A stretch of 64,000 nucleotides of DNA from positions 1,364,001-1,428,000 of the forward strand of contig LUGG01000011.1 of the NCBI GenBank assembly GCA_001683735.1, read 5' to 3'. The notes below the pieces were generated by a model, which had not been told where the DNA came from, ran no database searches, and saw only the letters and a list, made by a program, of their open reading frames with translations. Each line of letters starts with the position of its first letter. The stretch's first letter is position 1. The translations under genes were made by a program, and so were the position numbers. The DNA comes from Grifola frondosa (lineage: Eukaryota; Basidiomycota; Agaricomycetes; Polyporales; Grifolaceae). Shown here in pieces: positions 43,556 through 54,079 of the stretch.

Positions 43556-46500
43556 TTATCCGGGCAAGCTACCAGTGTTAGAAGCCTTGGTATGCTGTCT
43601 GCCAGGTATCTTGATGGTAAGCTTCTGAACCTTCGGCTTCCCGAGAATGCGCCAGACAGAAGCGGCATGCGAGCTCGCAACCATGATGTCCGGCTTACCA
43701 TGCAGTACATTATGACCTAAGTTGTAGAGAAGATGATCTGCAAATGCGTGGGTGTGAAGATCGAAGGATTGGCTTCGGCAAGAAAAACGTAGGTCGTCTT
43801 CGGAATCTGACATAGCAACATCTTCGTCGTCAGTCGTACCACCCACACCATCCTGAAAATGATGTTGTAATCAGTAAGAACCATCCGATATGCGACGAGG
43901 CACAGAACTGAAGGCTTACCACAGTAAGAGGAAGAAACACTCGAAGAGAGAAATAAGACAAGCCTGAACAGCTTGCCGCCTCCTTCACGGACCCATGTCT
44001 TCTGCTGACCTTCTTGTACAGGTCTAATATTTCTCCAATGTACATACGTTTTTTGTTCTTCATGATGACGAAGCAACCCGGACGCAGAGGGTTGATTTGA
44101 CTGACGTTCTTGCTTGCGATATTTGGAACATCTGCAGAACACTCACTGTTAGGCTTTATAATAAATACCTGAAGCCAACGAAATACCTTTGTGAGGAACA
44201 ATCATCTGAAGCTGTTTCGCAGTGTTCTGCCAATGGATCTCCCGCGCCGTCTTCGCTCTCTTGGTGTCGTCGCCCAGATCTTGAATGACGCGCACTCGAT
44301 GAGACCCTTCTCGGACGCTGAGCTTTGCCGTGGGTTGGTTCTTATCGAGAGCTTCAAGGCGCTTGAGTGCGAACTTTGGGTCGAGCATAATGACACGTTC
44401 TGAACGTGTGCGTGTGCCGGACTGATGATGTTCGCGCATGGCCAGCATCAAAGATACTGACACCTTGTTCTTTTCATCGAGGAGTTCGCTCATCAGCGGT
44501 GACTCGGCATCTAGCTGCGCCTCGAGAATTGTTGGATCAGAAGCCGTGGAAGCTATAATCGAGGGAGGTGCAACCACCTCGGCAGTGACAGCTAATGGGA
44601 GCTCACCGCCATCCACCGGTAGTTCGGATAAGGTATCTTCATAGTCCTCCGAAAGTGCAGCGTAACGAGCTGTATCATGCGCTGCGGCAGCAGTGGCCTT
44701 AGACAGAGTGGAATCATCGACCTCCTCATCTGAGGAGTCATCATCTGACTCTGAATCCTCATCCACCTCCTCGACTTCATCTGAGTCCAGCTCCTCGTCT
44801 TCTGCGATATCTCTTTTCTTCCGAGGAGAGCGTCTTTGTTTCGTTGCCGCAAGTGGTGCGAGAATGATGGGGAGAGAAGGAATGGGCATTCGAAGGAGTT
44901 GTTTCGCAGTGAGTGATGCCTCTTTCCAGGCGAGAACAACCAGCTGGTTGATTTGAGTCACATCGATGTCGACGCGGAGATTGTTGAGCTCTTCCGATGA
45001 AAGAGGTGAAGCGTCATAGTCGAGCACATATCCGGCGCCCGAGTTCCGTTCTCTCTTCGCTGTGAGATCGCCAGAGAGGAGAATTCGTTGACGAAGCATG
45101 ACATGCTTCACGAGCTTCAGAAATTCGGCATACGTGAAGTTAGGAATGAGCGAGCGTGCAAGGCCGAAGAAATGTTCCACGAATTCGGTTCCTAACAGCC
45201 AGGGACAGAATGCATAGGTAGGATAGTGTTTAGAATAAGCAATAACAAGCAAGAGGAGGCTGTCACACATGCGATTAAAGATGTTAAAGCTTTGCGGCGA
45301 GATAAATGACCGCTGCGTCGAGTAGAGATCCGGGAATCGGCGAGATAGGGCTACAATGTGGGCTTTCCAGATATGAAGGAAAAAGCGAGCGCGCAACACG
45401 GCGAGGACCCGATCTTGAGCAGTAAGCCGACGATTCAGCCAAGCGTCAATAAGCTCTCCTATAATAGGTCACAGTCAGCAATTAATACAAAAGAGAGTGC
45501 AGAATGTGTTACCGAATATAAAGAGATAAACAAATAACCCTGTAAATTCATCCTTTATGGTCCGTTCGCCATCGCATACCGTGGTAGCTGCCGTGAGAGC
45601 GACGTGGTGAAAGAGACACCTGGCTGCACCATCGTCTTGCTTGTCCACATTCTCAACATCACGAAGGACCATTGCAGCCTCTCCAGACTCATAGAGCCGC
45701 ACAAGAGAGCGGTTTACGACATAGCCACGTCCAAGACTTGCGGTGTGAGTTCCATGCTGTGGTTGGTTCCGACACGTTTTGCGCCCATGTTGGGGATCCG
45801 ACAAGGATATGAGTGGTCCTGTAACACCAAAACAGGGAGTACTTATATCTATGCCGTAGAGCTTGTATTCATACGACAGACGCGGGAGGTCCGCAGCTTC
45901 GTTGTCCATCATGCTCTGTGCGAGGAGTTCAGAGGATGCTCCGTCAGCTGCTAAAGAGACAACTTGAATTTGTAGTGTTGTTGCCATTTGCAGAAAGGTC
46001 TTTTGTTGGGAGTGGATCAACTCCGCATTGTCGGTCCCATTGGTTGGGATTAGAGCTATCACGAGAGGTGGAATCTGAGGAAGAGGTATCTTCCGAAAGA
46101 CATCAGCAGTGAGTGCAACTCTGAATCTTCTTCAAGACACACCTTGACCAAGATTGCCCGTGTTTGTGTTGCCCATGCATTCTTCGTCTTCACGCGGCCG
46201 ATAACTTCGTCAATGTCCTCTGGGTCATCAACTGCACAGTCATTTAAAGGGAGTATTGATCCGAGGACATGACTACCGAAATCATTGGAATATGTAAGTC
46301 GCTTGCGAACTTTGGTACAGTCGCCGGCTACTGCTACAGGGCCAATGTACTTGACTGAGTCCATGAGACGCTTGACATGCGCCACGTTTTCAAACTGCAG
46401 CATAGGATTTTGTAGGCAATCTGGTGATCGAGCGACAACATATCTAGCAAACATACTGAGATCGGGGTGTATCGCCACTGAAGATTAATCCAAAAGCGTA

Positions 46501-48310
46501 CCTTAAACACCGTGGAGAAGGCCCTCCCAACTGTGCGCTAAGAATGCCATACGTCTGGGCTGAATTCTGTCCATAAGAACGCATAAGTGTCATAAAATTC
46601 AAATAATTCCGGGGATAGCGCATTCCATGTTTCAGTCGGGGATTTGGGTCCGCGTCACGTTGAACCCGATCAGTGAGAACTTGACAGATACTAGTAAACA
46701 CCTCAAAACCCTTGAGCTTTCCATCGACAGCTTGCTTGTAGAGCTCGAGAAAACAACCAGTGCTGTCATTCCTGTCAAGAGCCATCCACAGGTTCCAAAC
46801 GAGAGGGTCTTTGAGCTTGGCTTGAATTGCACGCGCTTCCGTCTCTCGAAGTGTTCTTGGCGCGTACTTTGCACGTGCAACGTGAATTGAATGCTGTTCG
46901 TCTGCTGGCATGTCTGCTTCTCGTTGTGCCTGTGTATTTGCGATAAGTCCTTAAGGTTAATTCAACCTATTAACCTGCTCGCTTACCTTGCGCACTGCCG
47001 CTTTCAAAGACACGTCCTCACCAAGCTTCTCACAAGTGTCGCACACCTGAGATCGATTCTCCGTTGTACGCTGACAATGTGTCGAGCGCACAAATCCACC
47101 GCTGTAGTCCACCTCCCATCTCGCCCATGCTTTCAATGATTGGTATAGTCTGCTCTTCTCCGTGTCGGTCCAAAACCTTTCCTTGCCCTGCATGTTGCCA
47201 TCAGATGGTACCTCTTGCTTAATGACTTGCCCATCTGCTGCTTCAATGTCTCCGCTTCTCTCGTCATCCTTCATACTAGGAAAGGCCTTGTACGGAAACA
47301 GCTGGCGGCAGACGCGTGCTCTGAATGTTCGAGAAACTCCACCCAACGTACGTGTTTGTGTCCGCAATATATACTCCGTATAAATACCTCCCCTGAGATG
47401 CTGGCAGACTGCGACAAATGGTGTCGTCTGTTTATCTTCTGGTAGTATTGCGTTGACATGTGGGAAAATATGCATGATTGATGGCGTCTACTTTACAAGT
47501 AAGTATTCGTATGAATAGAGATGTTCTGAACCACTAACTGCTCTTAGCCGTGTCGTGACATAGGTGTCCTTCGGAACTGAGGTACTGGGAGTTGTTTCAG
47601 TCTTCCTGACATGTCTATTTTCGCCAACGGATGATGTGTTGTCTGTGCGGGTACTTATAGGACGGAAGAATGAGGTAATTGGCATATTTCCCTTTGAATA
47701 TTACTGATCAACTTTGTCTTCGTAAATGCTGCAGACATAGCTACCTTGACATGCTGCACAGAGTTTGTGATGGCAATTCTGTGATTAACATAACCAGTTA
47801 TCTGCGGACACTTTTTCTTGTGCACGCCCCAGTTTGCGATGTCATAGTCATGGTCGTTTCGAAGGCTGATCCACTTGCTACACCCCCTACATTGTACCCG
47901 GTGCGTCTCGACTTCCTGAATCCAGTCATCAGCCTCAAGGAGCTCCTTTCGACTGTCAGGCTTCTTCCTTTTCTTTCGCATTCGAGAGGCCGCTAGCGCA
48001 CGGTGCGAGATGGATCTTTCACCCTCAGTATCATGGTCATCGGACTCGGACCCTGTACTATTAGAGGGTTGGGACCGTTTACCCCTGATAACAAGTAAGC
48101 AAATATATTCAATGCAATCGAGTTGACGCACTGTTTCTTGTTCGTCTTAACAGAGTTGTCATTGATGGCTGCTGCGGGCTTTGACGGGATGTCTGGTGTT
48201 GTCGCCGTCGCACCGTGTGTCTTCTTATTCGTGTTTGCCGTCCTCGCATATATGCTATGAGAAACACCTCCAAGGGCCTCAAAATCAGAGGAGTCGGAGT
48301 CGGAGTTCAC
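43556..48310 (-). CDS. P-element-like transposase, multi-exon
   Basis: Reading from 48,310: a Ser/Asp-rich start (NSDSDSSDFEALGG), a C-x2-C…H-x4-C finger (CRGCSKW … HKKKC, about 47,890-47,800), MPITSFFRPI (47,685), and a second CDTCEKLG cysteine pair (about 47,035). The RNase-H-like core follows: first Asp in GPVAVAGDCTKVRKRLTY (about 46,335), DGASSELLAQ (about 45,935), the SDPQHGRKTCRNQ motif typical of the second acidic residue (about 45,800), and Glu in LLGTEFVEHFFGLARSLIP (about 45,190). An acidic linker and a C-terminal module ending KIPGRQHTKASNTGSLPG at 43556 close the protein. Introns of about 50-60 bp separate the blocks. The core shows no stop, so it may be active. The true start may lie upstream as a fusion with the protease. 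Confidence 0.75.
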
Positions 48311-48349
48311 CGCTTTTACTTCGACGCGGCGTATAATCCTGCAGCAGTG

Positions 48350-49167
48350 TTAGACCGCTGACCAGTATAGACTCACTGCGGATGACGTACGGCAATGTAA
48401 GCAATACCTTAAGTGCGCCAGCTCTGACATCCTCTTTGCCGCTTTCCCCCACAGTTGTATAATGATCTCGTCCACAAACGATTTCAGTGCAATCATGACA
48501 AATAGGCCGCATGACCAATCATCAAGTTGGCATTCTAACTCTGGTGGTGAGATCAATCGAAATGTCCAGGTTTCCGTGCTCCATGCATTAATCTCCTGTC
48601 CGACACTGTCTAGGATTCTGTTTATGGCATTGAGTAGCAGCTGATACCACTGTAAGTCTCCATACTTGCTGTCAATCATATTGGTAGCCAGTGCTCACAG
48701 GTTTCGCCCAAGTGACTGATGAAATCTCGGGGATGCTATCGTACAAAGCAATCTCATGGGTCAAGAAGCTGACGGAGCCTAGCACCCAATGCAAAGGAGA
48801 ACCACCACATAAAGGTATTGCCCAGCGAGTCTTCGAACATATATCTTGTTTATCTCCCTGACAACATCACTCTTCAGATCAGATTCGAAGAGCTCACAAA
48901 GGTCAACAAACTGACAGCTGCGAGAAGATGATCTTCGAATGCCGGCCCTCCATCCCGTTGTCCATCCACGATTGGTGGAATCCATGAAGAGAAGATACAG
49001 AAATCCCTCTCCTCCGCATCCGCAACTTGCTGTAAGAATGCAGCATAGGCATCAATGGTAGTACCGGGGATCTTGTCCTTTCGCCCATGCAGGAGAGGTC
49101 TTAGGTCTTGTGCAACAATTTGTATGTTGCGGATTTGCCGAACATGAGAATCCAGTGTGATGTCCAT
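48350..49167 (-). CDS. C48 (Ulp1/SENP-like) cysteine protease carried by the transposon
   Basis: Exon blocks: MDITLDSHVRQIRNIQIV … RDFCIFSSWIPPIVDGQ (49,167-48,950), then LHWVLGSVSFLTHEIALYDS (about 48,805-48,735), then WYQLLLNAINRILDSVGQEI … ECQLDDWSCGLFVMIALK (48,655-48,480). The catalytic His (LHW), Asp (YDS), oxyanion Gln and nucleophile Cys (QLDDWSCG) are all present in the order and spacing of Ulp1-type enzymes, which cleave SUMO or related modifiers. It is transcribed with the transposase, directly upstream. The downstream reading (…AVNSDSDSSDFE) could join them into one polyprotein. Exon borders around 48,690-48,870 are uncertain. Confidence 0.75.
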
Positions 49168-49391
49168 GTTTTCGTAGTGAAAGTTGACACTAGTGCAGGT
49201 TCCATGCCCACAAAAGTGCCCTAAGAGCGACTGAAAATTACTGATATTGAACTCGATCGGCCCCAGCCTCGACCGTCAAATATGCTAAGTGTAGATAAGA
49301 AATTTGGTTTTTGCGGCTCTCCGAGGGCTTAAATATGCAAAAACGTATAAGAAAATGGCCATTTTCGGCCTCTCAAATATGCTAATTTCGA

Positions 49392-49421
49392 AGACACATA
49401 TAGGGGAGTTGCCCGGGTCCT
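49392..49421 (-). repeat. Right terminal inverted repeat
   Basis: Its reverse complement reads AGGACCCGGGCAACTCCC…, pairing with the left repeat at 43,291-43,320. Confidence 0.92.
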
Positions 49422-49429
49422 TCGCATCT
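49422..49429. repeat. Right target-site duplication (8 bp)
   Basis: tcgcatct, identical to 43,283-43,290. Confidence 0.9.
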
Positions 49430-49480
49430 GCGTAGCCGTCCGCCGACTGCTCGCGGCAGCGCCGAAGTCTCTACTCTCCA
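49430..49480 (-). pseudogene. Adenylate-forming enzyme remnant, part upstream of the transposon
   Basis: On the minus strand SADGYADAN (49,460-49,422) continues without a break into SQLLGLVILADSP at 43,282 once the transposon and one duplication copy are removed. Upstream of about 49,480 the frame meets a stop and homology fades. Confidence 0.5.
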
Positions 49481-50400
49481 GGCTTCTGACAGCACGTATG
49501 AACAGCGAGGAACGAAGGGGCGTATGCGGGACTGAGTCCAGTATCAAGTATATATATACTCGAAAGAGAAGATAGAGAAGAGTGGGGGATGGGTCGATGT
49601 ATGCGCATCCTAGGAGAGATGCCTTTTATATTCAACTCAGAGTGACCAATCGAAAGAGAGGGTGACGTCAAAGGAAAAGCACAGCAGAAGAAACCGTCGC
49701 CGATGAGAGAAGGTAATCGCCGAATTCGGAAGGTCTATGACCCGATTTGACAAATAGGAGGGAATTGGCCCACCGTCTTTACAGCAAAAAAATTAATTGG
49801 GGGTGCGAATAAAATACATAGAACGTATACATATGGTAATTTATTTACAGGGATTACAATGGCCGCACTGGACGCGTGCAGCCTCTTGCAGCCTCCGGCC
49901 ATGTGCAGGCATCTGGTAGCCTCGTGTAGCCTCTTGTAACCTCTTGCCCATATGCGGTATCTTGCAGGCGCCTACATTGGGTATCTGTGGGGCGAGTTTT
50001 TGCTGATGATTCCCGTGCCCAGCTGCATAGACGCGCCGTCAGGATATTACCGTCACCAACTTTCAAACCATCCCAATCAACTTACCAGATGGAAGGGGTT
50101 TTTCGCACAGATATCCTGAACTCTATTCGAACAGTGGATGGGTTCTCACACGTGTTCACACTGGTGTATTCTTAACCTCTGCTCTGTATGAAATAGGCGG
50201 GGTTCGAGCGGGCCGTTGACCAGAAGCTCAAGTCGAGGTCAGGCGGACTGGCTCTCGTCATCATTCAGTTACGAGTAAAATGTGAGTTGGAACGCTATTC
50301 CCATTTCAAGCTGACTCAGGCCCGAGTGCCAAGACGTCGTCCATCGGTATAAGGACAAGCACTTCAGTATCCATAGTGCAAGGGACTCTTTCCTTTCAAA
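49481..50400. other. Intergenic; promoter side of P450-B
   Basis: AT-rich at 49,780-49,850. Imperfect short repeats of gcctcttgcagcctc type occur at 49,870-49,970. No recognised gene; the last 100 bp lead into the P450-B start. Confidence 0.4.
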
Positions 50401-52479
50401 ATGGCGCTGATCGACATTCACAGCAGCGTTACTGCTAGCGCTATATTACTAGTGCTTGCCGGCACGACCCTCCGTGTGCTCTGGAAATACGTCAATCGTA
50501 TAACTTCAAATCCTAACAGGCTTCCCCTTCCACCAGGACCCAAAGGACTCCCGATCATTGGCAATGCTCTTGACATGCCAACGGAATTTCAATGGCTAAC
50601 ATTTTCAAAACTCTCTGAAAAATACGGTTGGCGTCATGTTTTGAGGTGCAACTGACGGCTTTTGGCTCATGATTTTGTTCAAATATTCAGGTGATATAGT
50701 CCACCTTAGTATCCTCGGGCAATCCATGATTATCCTCTGGTCCGAAGACGCTGTCACCGAGCTCCTCGAGAAGCGATCCTCAAATTACTCGGATAGGGGA
50801 CAATCAGTTATGGCTGAATTGCGAGGGTCAATTCTTTCAAGTGTCATGCCGAGATTCTCATGTTCTTCTACAGGGTTGGTTGGGGCTTCAGTTTTTGTCT
50901 GATGGCATACGGACAACAGTGGAGGCGTCGCAGGCGGATTTTCCATCAATACTTTAATCAGAATGCGATTAGCAATTATCACGGAGTTCAGCTCCGTGAA
51001 CTGCGCAGATTCTTACGAAACCTGCTCAACGATCCGGACAACTACGTGCGCCATATACGCTTGTATGTCGTTGATCTTAAATATGCATCTGTCATTTTGC
51101 TAATTGTATTCCCGAAGTGATTTCGGAGCAACCGTACTGAAAATAACCTACGGCATTGAGCTGTCGGATAGTGACACTTCGTTTTCGGAAATGGCAGAAA
51201 AAGGCGTGATTGGCTTTGTACGAGGACTCAAGCCGGGTTCATATTTCGTAGAGTTCTTCCCTTTATTGAAATATCTTCCACCTTGGTTCCCTGGTGCAGG
51301 ATTCCGAAGACAAGCGGCGAAATGGTACGCGGACGCAAGGACCCTTCAGACAGTGCCGTTCGTTCAGGCAAAGGAGGACTTTGTGAGTCATGTCCATCTC
51401 ACGTTCGTTCTCGCGATTTGATATCTGTCACTTAGAAAACTGGCGCGGCGACGAATAATCCTTCGATAGCTAGTGCGGAGTTGCAGAAAATCTCTCGGAT
51501 GGAAGGTCTTGGGGCTATTGAGGCAGAAGAGGTGGTACAGGGTGTACTCGCGGTTATATATGGAGGTTGGCGTGTGAATCTCGTCTGATGGTTCAGCTGC
51601 TTACTGATCGCGTCCATATGATCTCAGCCGGCGCCGACACTGTAAGCTACAAGCCTACCTGCTAGATTGCGCATCGAACCGCAGTTGACATCTTCTCTTC
51701 AAGACATTCTCCACAGTACAATGGTTCCTCCTAGCTATGATTTTGTATCCGGAGGTGCAGAAGAAGGCGCAAGCGGAACTGGATGCAGTGATTGGCGGAG
51801 GCCGGCTTCCTGACATCGGCGATCGCAATTCGTTACCGTACATCAATGCCATAGCAATGGAGTGCCTACGCTGGAAGCCTGTCCTTCCTCTCGGTCTTAT
51901 GCATGCAACAACAGACGACGATGAGTACAAAGGATATTTCATTCCGAAGGGATCGTTGATTGTCCCCGGCGTCTGGTTTGTACTCATGCTTTACCATGGA
52001 GGATGTCATTCTGAACTTCACGGTGTCAGGGCAATTACTCAGGATCCCAGTATATATCCAGCACCGCAGGAGTTCATCCCTGAGCGTTTTCTCAAAGACG
52101 GGAAAATGAATCCCGAAGTGAAGAATCCTGATACTGCCATCTTCGGATTCGGACGAAGGTAGTTCCACGCAGCGGAGTGTCGAGTTGTTTTCCCGGGATA
52201 CTAAGTAGGAACTTTCTATGATCAGGATATGCCCAGGCCGCCATTTCGCTCAAGATGCACTCTTCATCAACATCGCGTCGGTTCTGCACGTGTTTAATAT
52301 CAATGCTCCTCTCGATGACAGAGGTAAACCCATCACACCGGAACCACAGATGACATCGGGAATCAATACGTGCGTTGAAAGCGTTGTGTGTTGTTTCATC
52401 GAAATATGAACTGACTCGTCCACGACGCAGATATCCTATACCCTTCAAGATCACTCTCAAGCCCCGTTCTTCTTGCTGA
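50401..52479 (+). CDS. Cytochrome P450, copy B
   Basis: This is a paralogue of P450-A, about 500 aa. It starts with a membrane anchor (ASAILLVLAGTTLRVLWKYV) and the hinge LPLPPGPKGLPIIGN. FHQYFNQNAISNYH, the helix-I motif AGADT (joined across an intron near 51,555-51,629), ECLRWKPVLPLGLMHA with ExxR, PERFLKDGKMNPE and the haem motif FGFGRR/ICPGRHFAQDALF (intron at about 52,160-52,225) follow. One intron uses a GC donor or lost its GT (MAEL/VGWGF, near 50,820). The end differs from copy A: two bases are missing after KPRSS, so it stops at 52,479 about 15 residues early. The exon junction near 51,980-52,040 is unclear. The anchor and core motifs are intact, so it may be functional. Confidence 0.75.
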
Positions 52480-52716
52480 AGCTCTGGTACGGGCAGGCAC
52501 GGACTCTGCATCCGCATTGTCGTAGTTACTGCAAATAAATGTTTTATTTATTGATCAAACATTTGCACAATTACCGTGTCTAAATGGCACATTTGACGAA
52601 CAATGTTTGAGAAAATCATGAGGGTGGGGCGGGTGTGGAACCGGACATTTAATGTATCTAAGAGACAGTTTTCGAACAGGACAATTTTGTACATGTGTAA
52701 GTTACCCTTCGTCATT

Positions 52717-54079
52717 TCAGACCGCAAATCGCTCCAGGACATCCTCGGGTAACATGCTTTCTTGATTGCTCCACTCGCATACCTCAAGGCTCCTGGCGCG
52801 CGCCCTAAAAATCAGGCTTAAACAGTTGCGCTGCCCATGTTCCACTACTAGTTCTTGGAGTGTCCGAAGCACACGGCTGAGCTTCCTGAACCTCGCCTGT
52901 GCGTTGTTGTCTAAATGCTCTATGTCGAATGAGCCCAATTCACGCTTGATGATGGACACGAAGTTTCCGGTTCCATCGTGCACGGCGAGAAAATGGTGTG
53001 GCGTTTGGGAAAAGTACAGCTGAGGATATGCGTCAGGCCAATCGTAGTGTCCGCCCTTTGAACGGGTCGACATCTCAATGATCGTGTCGTGCGGAACTCG
53101 AGATCCTCTACGGACTATCGCTATATCTCTGCTTGGTGTGCTAGGGGATGCGTAGTTTGGTTCTCTGTGTTAACCGGAGACTACGTTCAACCCTGACAAT
53201 GCGCCTGCAAGATCATCAACATTGGCAGATGCCGCGGTGACGGCTTGCGGTGCAGGAATACATGCATCCACCTCGAATCGAACGACCATGTGCAACCCAT
53301 CAAAATCCTACGAACAAGATCAGCCGATACACGATGCGGTAATCGACGGAATTCACACCCACATATTTCACTATCGATGATGGCCATTCGTGTCTTCACA
53401 ACCTTTGGCTACGTCGGTGTTCGCGTGCTCGAAGCTGTAGCCGTAACTCACTTGGCCATCCGCATTCACCTTCGTTCGTGCTTCCCATCGGCTTAGCAGC
53501 ACCGTCTGCTTCCCGGCAAGCTGCATGTCGATCCTGAAGTCCCGGCTGGAGCTGCTTCTGCCGTGGATCCACCGTAATAGCTTGCGCAAATTGTTGCGAT
53601 CGGTGACGAAATCTATCATCTTCCAATCGACCGAGGCTTCTTGATTATCTTCTATCACGACATCCGCGGCGCGGAATAAGGGAAGTAATGGCATCTTCGG
53701 GATCCTGTACCATTCTGGTCGATGAATTTGGTGCCGTGGTCTTTAGGGACGCTGTACGGCATCTCTCTGCCATGCCACTCCGGAGGGGAACCTGAACACC
53801 CACGGTCAATCAAGGCTCAAGGACATCAGATGCGTGACGCGCACCAGGTACTACCATTGTGGGTTGTTCGGAGTTGGTCCAGTTGTATGACGCGACGTAC
53901 TGAAGTTCTTTGATTTCGATGCGCTCGCCGGGGACTTCGTCTGGTTTAGGCAGCGTCGTTAGAGGTGTAGCCGCGAGCCCCTCCATAATGTCACGTTGAG
54001 GTGCACGCGTCGTAGGATTGCGAGACGAGGCACTACGACCTGGGTTACCTCGACCCCTGTTATTTGAGGGAGAGGACAT
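52717..54079 (-). pseudogene. DXO/Rai1-like family, copy 5 (degenerate)
   Basis: It starts MSSPSNNRGRGNPGRSASSR (54,079). Blocks LQYVASYNWTNSEQPTMVVP, NNLRKLLRWIHGRS, FRIDMQLAGKQTVLL and SYGYSFEH (a clean GΦXΦE) follow. The last exon has VVRFEVDAC (EXD intact), IIEMSTRSKG (K of EΦK replaced by S) and LYFSQTPHHFLAVHD, ending at 52717. Lesions: one base missing near 53,713 (DQNG-YRIPKMPLLPLF), one near 53,370 (HHR-IVKY), and a stop in the linker of exon 3 (VSG*HREP, near 53,170). It faces P450-B tail to tail, the mirror image of copy 3 and P450-A. Confidence 0.7.

Larger units (their letters stand above)
43291..49421 (-). mobile_element. Complete P-like DNA transposon, 6,131 bp
   Basis: The element is bounded by 30-bp terminal inverted repeats with one mismatch (AGGACCCGGGCAACTC…TATATGTGTCT) and flanked by an exact 8-bp target-site duplication. 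It codes, on the minus strand, a C48-type protease followed by a large multi-exon transposase. RNase-H-fold residues and the 8-bp duplication fit the P superfamily; hAT and KDZ elements also make 8-bp duplications, so the assignment rests on the transposase motifs. It inserted in an adenylate-forming-enzyme gene; removing it and one duplication restores a continuous frame there. Confidence 0.85.
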
